In this document: piece after piece, positions 5,593 to 8,225 of the stretch | Layout of the letters: each line of letters starts with the position of its first letter | Numbering within the stretch: position 1 is the stretch's first letter | Origin: Planctomycetota bacterium | GTDB lineage: Bacteria > Planctomycetota > PUPC01 > JACPCR01 | DNA length: 8,225 bases | Direction: 5' to 3' | NCBI GenBank assembly: GCA_030740295.1 | Contig: JASLXP010000359.1 | Coordinates: forward strand, 1 to 8,225 | Position numbers and translations under genes: made by a program | Notes under the pieces: model-generated | Seen by the model: only the letters and a program-made list of their open reading frames with translations | Database searches by the model: none | Told to the model about the DNA's origin: nothing

Positions 5593-7033
5593 AACTCCCT
5601 TGGCGATACGGATGCTCCACTCTCTGACTTTCTTCATCTCTGTAATCCTGGTGGATTCTACCACCACCTGTCCCGCGCAAGATCTGTTAATCCTGCGCAA
5701 CGGAACAGAAATGGCCGGTCGCATCACCGCCAGCACAGCCGAGAGCGTCGAGCTGCGAATGCCGTCGAGCCGTATCAGTCTGAGACGGTCTCAAATCAAA
5801 AGACTCGATCGCTCGCGCCCCTTCGAACGCTACATCACGTACGGCTGGGCACTGCTCCAGAAAAAGGATTTTGCACAGGCCGAGGAACTTTATCTCGAGG
5901 GCGCCCGGAATTTCAAAGGCGTTGAGGCCCAGCGGAACCTCATGATTGCCGGTCTTTTGGAGGCCAGCCGAGGCTTCCTCGGTCACCGGCTCTTTGTGGA
6001 CAGCAGCCGCTGCCTTGAAAAGGTACTGGTGGAAGACCCCGATAACACTGAGGCGAAAAAGCTGTTGGGTGAGGCAGGCCGCATGTGCCGCAAGATCCGG
6101 AAGGAGATCGAAGGTTTTGTCCAGGCCCTCCACGAAAAACCGGATAACGATTTTGCCCGCTACCATCTGGGACTCCGCTACGAAAGCCTCGGCGAGAACG
6201 AAAAAGCGCAGGAGGAATACGAGACGGTCCTCAAACGTTCCAAGGTCGATATCGCAAAATTCACCGGCCTGGTCCACATGCGCGGTTTCATCAAACGGCA
6301 CATGGTCGTTTCAGAGGAGGAGGTCAATGCCGGCGCAAACGAGAAGAAATACAGCAAGAACCTACGGCAGATGGAGGGACTCAAATCACCGAGGGCAATC
6401 ATCTACCACTACAACCGCCGGCTGGCTCTCGATGTCGTCAAAGTGGTCGACAAGGTCTTGCCGCGAATCGAAAAGGAATTCAATGTTCCAACCGACCGCC
6501 TGCCGTACACCATTTTTGTTTACAAAGATGAAAAGGAATATGCCGAAGCCACCAGCCTGCCTGGCTCTGCAGGTTATGCCGCCGGCCCCCGCAAGATTCA
6601 TCTCTATCAGACCGCGCCCAGGATGCTGAATTCCGTGCTGCCTCACGAGCTGGTCCACGCCACGCTTTACCGGCAATACCGTTCCCTTCCCTCGTGGCTC
6701 GATGAGGGGCTGGCCGTTCGATACGAACAGGGCCCCGGCATTTACTATGACCGGGTGAAGCAATGGATGAAGGACAACACCACCTATCCGTTTAAGGAAT
6801 TCATGAAGAAAAGCGCGCTTCGCCTCTCTGATGACAGTCGTCGCGTATTCTATGGGCAGGCATACACCCTGGTCGATTTCCTGTACCTCGAGCACGGCGG
6901 CCGAAAACAGATGCTGGAATTCCTCAGCGCCATTTCCCGGACGAAAAACGTCGAAGCCGCCCTCAGGCAGGTCTATGGCCTCAAGGCCCTGTCGGGTTTC
7001 GAGCTACAGTGGCGGAAATTTATGGAGCTCTAG
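5561..7033 (+). CDS. Secreted TPR protein with C-terminal MA-clan (gluzincin) metallopeptidase domain
   Basis: This 490-residue protein starts with a likely signal peptide: basic RR at 6-7, hydrophobic SLTFFISVILV at 21-31, and a probable cut near CPA-QD. No convincing lipobox is present. Residues 41-83 (LLILRNGTEMAGRI ... ISLRRSQIKRLD) resemble a small SH3/LSm-like beta domain seen at the front of envelope proteins. Residues about 88-225 hold TPR-like helices, such as YGWALLQKKDFAQAEELYLEGA and YHLGLRYESLGENEKAQEEYETVL. The catalytic domain spans roughly 285-490. H362-E363-L-V-H366 gives two zinc ligands and the general base, and E382 in WLDEGLA is the third ligand, giving the gluzincin (Peptidase_MA-like) signature. 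YGQAYTLVDFLYLEHG is the usual helix after it. All metal residues are intact, so it should be an active periplasmic or outer-membrane-associated protease with unknown substrate. The start may instead be ATG 5612 (M18), giving a shorter n-region without arginines. It is followed after 3 nt by the TonB-like gene. Confidence 0.87.
   Translation: MPTNIRRTFSETPLAIRMLHSLTFFISVILVDSTTTCPAQDLLILRNGTEMAGRITASTAESVELRMPSSRISLRRSQIKRLDRSRPFERYITYGWALLQKKDFAQAEELYLEGARNFKGVEAQRNLMIAGLLEASRGFLGHRLFVDSSRCLEKVLVEDPDNTEAKKLLGEAGRMCRKIRKEIEGFVQALHEKPDNDFARYHLGLRYESLGENEKAQEEYETVLKRSKVDIAKFTGLVHMRGFIKRHMVVSEEEVNAGANEKKYSKNLRQMEGLKSPRAIIYHYNRRLALDVVKVVDKVLPRIEKEFNVPTDRLPYTIFVYKDEKEYAEATSLPGSAGYAAGPRKIHLYQTAPRMLNSVLPHELVHATLYRQYRSLPSWLDEGLAVRYEQGPGIYYDRVKQWMKDNTTYPFKEFMKKSALRLSDDSRRVFYGQAYTLVDFLYLEHGGRKQMLEFLSAISRTKNVEAALRQVYGLKALSGFELQWRKFMEL
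7024..7027 (+). promoter_or_regulatory. Ribosome binding site inside the peptidase 3' end for the GTG-start gene
   Basis: GGAG lies 9 nt before GTG 7037 and inside the last codons of the upstream peptidase gene. It supports the GTG start and translational coupling of the two genes. Confidence 0.55.
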
Positions 7034-7036
7034 ATC

Positions 7037-8225
7037 GTGGCAAAGCCGAACCAAACTTCGCAGCCCGGGGAGAGCGGGGAGATCCCGGCCTTCGTCGATG
7101 AGTGGGAGCGCAACAGGGGCGAACGCCCGGGCGGGCTCAGAACGTTCTGGAAGGCGATGAAGAAACGAGGCCCGAGCGCGGCCTTCATGGTCTCCATGGT
7201 CTTCCACTCCATCTTCGCGCTCATCCTGATGGATGTGGTTCTGCTCCGGGACCTGCCGGAGATCGAAGACCTGATCATCGAGCTTTCATTCAAAAAGGAG
7301 AAACCCAAGCCCAAACCAAAAGAGAAAAAAAAGCGGGATATCCACAAGCCCGAAAAGAAGGTCAAACCCAAAGATGATACTCCGCCGGTGCCCAAGCCGG
7401 TCGAAACGCCCGAGCCCGAGCCAAAGCCGGAAGATTCCGTCAAGTTTCAGAAGGAGGACCCGCTGCTCCTTGCTAAGCTCGAGAGGCTCGGCGAGACCAC
7501 GCAGGAGAGCGTCATCGCCCCCACCCCCGTGGCCAAGGTCAAAGTGGGCACGCCCGAGAAGGCACGGGTCAATATTTTCCAGGGCCGCTCCGGTGAAGGA
7601 AAACGCATAGCTCTCAAGCGGGGCGGCGGTACCGACGCATCCGAGAACGCAGTCAAGCTCGGGCTTCAGTGGCTCGCAAAACATCAGAATCAATCCGGAT
7701 GCTGGAGCACGTGGAAATTCGAGGAGCATTGCCCCGGCAGGGATAAATGCGGTCAGAGGGGTACAGATGTCGCCAATTTCGATCCAGCCATGACAGGGCT
7801 GGCCTTGCTCTGTTACCTTGGCGCCGGCCATACCCACAAGCGAGGGGAATACCGCAACACGGTCTACCGCGGTTTGAAATTCCTCAGAGCCGTTCAAAAG
7901 GAAGAAGGCTACTTCGGCCAGCGTCACCAGTACCTCATGTATAACCACAGCATCGCCGCGCTGGCCCTTGCCGAAGCCTACTCCATGACCAGAGACGAAG
8001 AGCTGAAAGAGTCCCTGCGCAACGCGATTGGATTCATCGCCCTTGGACAACAGCTCGGCGGCGGGTGGGATTACACGGACGCCAAAACGGGCCGCATCGA
8101 TACCTCCATCACCGGGTGGGTGGTCATGGCCCTGAAATCCGCTGCCTCCGGCAACATCGCCATCCCGTGGCAGACCACCTTCGGCGCCATGCAGCATTTC
8201 GACAGCATGACCAAGAGCTCGGGCG
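7037..8225 (+). CDS. TonB-like N-terminus fused to prenyltransferase/squalene-cyclase-type repeats, cut by window edge
   Basis: GTG 7037 opens 396 codons that run off the right edge. Residues 1-46 are cytoplasmic and charged. One membrane helix spans about 47-70 and carries S53-x3-H57, the pattern found in TonB/TolA helices that contact ExbB/ExbD or TolQ/TolR. A hydrophobic beta-like segment (DLIIELSF, 78-85) and a Lys/Pro/Glu-rich spacer (88-132, e.g. EKPKPKPKEKKK) follow, as in TonB. Residues 203-390 are helical repeats with QW-like motifs: GLQWLAKHQNQSGCWS (209-224), GLKFLRAVQKEEGYFG (279-294) and IGFIALGQQLGGGWDY (331-346). Helices such as DPAMTGLALLCYLGAG and DTSITGWVVMALKSA are typical of prenyltransferase/squalene-oxidase repeats. 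The DxDD acid motif of true squalene-hopene cyclases is not seen so far, so cyclase activity is doubtful. Cys222, His231, Cys232 and Cys238 are clustered. A protein-binding or glycan-binding role is as likely as catalysis. The GTG start is backed by GGAG at 9 nt; ATG 7157 would barely precede the helix. Confidence 0.85.
   Translation, partial: MAKPNQTSQPGESGEIPAFVDEWERNRGERPGGLRTFWKAMKKRGPSAAFMVSMVFHSIFALILMDVVLLRDLPEIEDLIIELSFKKEKPKPKPKEKKKRDIHKPEKKVKPKDDTPPVPKPVETPEPEPKPEDSVKFQKEDPLLLAKLERLGETTQESVIAPTPVAKVKVGTPEKARVNIFQGRSGEGKRIALKRGGGTDASENAVKLGLQWLAKHQNQSGCWSTWKFEEHCPGRDKCGQRGTDVANFDPAMTGLALLCYLGAGHTHKRGEYRNTVYRGLKFLRAVQKEEGYFGQRHQYLMYNHSIAALALAEAYSMTRDEELKESLRNAIGFIALGQQLGGGWDYTDAKTGRIDTSITGWVVMALKSAASGNIAIPWQTTFGAMQHFDSMTKSSG

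Noticed and set aside
5946..6629. Plus-strand open frame of 227 codons in another frame
   Set aside because: It overlaps the TPR and peptidase-MA gene. Its Arg/Ser-rich product is typical of a shifted frame in GC-rich DNA.
7024..7036. Palindrome GAGCTC at the peptidase gene end as a terminator
   Set aside because: It is only 6 bp with no loop and no T-run. The next gene starts 3 nt after the stop, which argues for continued transcription.
7286..8197. Minus-strand open frame of 303 codons
   Set aside because: It lies fully inside the GTG-start gene, whose plus-strand reading shows a TonB-like helix and QW-like repeats. The antisense product has no recognisable domain and arises from GC-rich codon bias.
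1..8225. CRISPR array, insertion sequence, tRNA or phage element
   Set aside because: No spaced direct repeats, transposase motifs, terminal inverted repeats, cloverleaf-like structures or integrase genes are visible on either strand.

Overview
The window reads as a compact, moderately GC-rich bacterial chromosome segment. It shows no tRNA, rRNA, CRISPR array or mobile element. Six protein-coding genes fill almost all of it, and the two at the edges are cut by the window boundary. The organism is not identified. Three features recur, in my memory of these families, in Planctomycetota and related deep-branching Gram-negative phyla: a TPR protein with a secretin/TonB short N-terminal (STN) domain, a TPR-type MA-clan metallopeptidase, and a membrane-anchored prenyltransferase/squalene-oxidase-repeat protein. 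A planctomycete-like, double-membraned source is therefore the best guess, held as inference.

Left part (1-3874). A minus-strand gene running off the left edge encodes a cytoplasmic M28-type aminopeptidase with a PA-like insert. It is divergent from a plus-strand HAD-family phosphatase across an 89-bp gap with a possible shared -10 region. The HAD gene is followed by a 16S rRNA m5C967 methyltransferase of the RsmB/Sun type, with an N-terminal NusB-like domain. These look like housekeeping or metabolic genes. The stop codons of both the HAD and rsmB genes lie in the loops of small hairpins.

Right part (3954-8225). Three plus-strand genes all look exported or membrane-anchored: (a) a secreted TPR plus STN-domain protein that ends abruptly after a polyglycine linker and a PESW motif; (b) a secreted TPR protein with a C-terminal gluzincin (HELVH...DEGLA) peptidase domain; (c) a protein with a TonB-like N-terminus fused to prenyltransferase/squalene-cyclase-type alpha-helical repeats, cut by the right edge. 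A strong GNRA-loop hairpin separates (a) from (b). Genes (b) and (c) are 3 nt apart and probably cotranscribed.

The most interesting point is gene (c). Its single membrane helix carries the S-x3-H pattern of TonB/TolA energy transducers. A beta-like segment and a long Lys/Pro/Glu-rich spacer follow, but the C-terminal half is a toroidal repeat domain instead of the TonB C-terminal fold. Next to an STN-domain protein, this suggests a proton-motive-force-coupled envelope system. That interpretation is inference; it predicts ExbB/TolQ and ExbD/TolR homologues nearby, outside the window.
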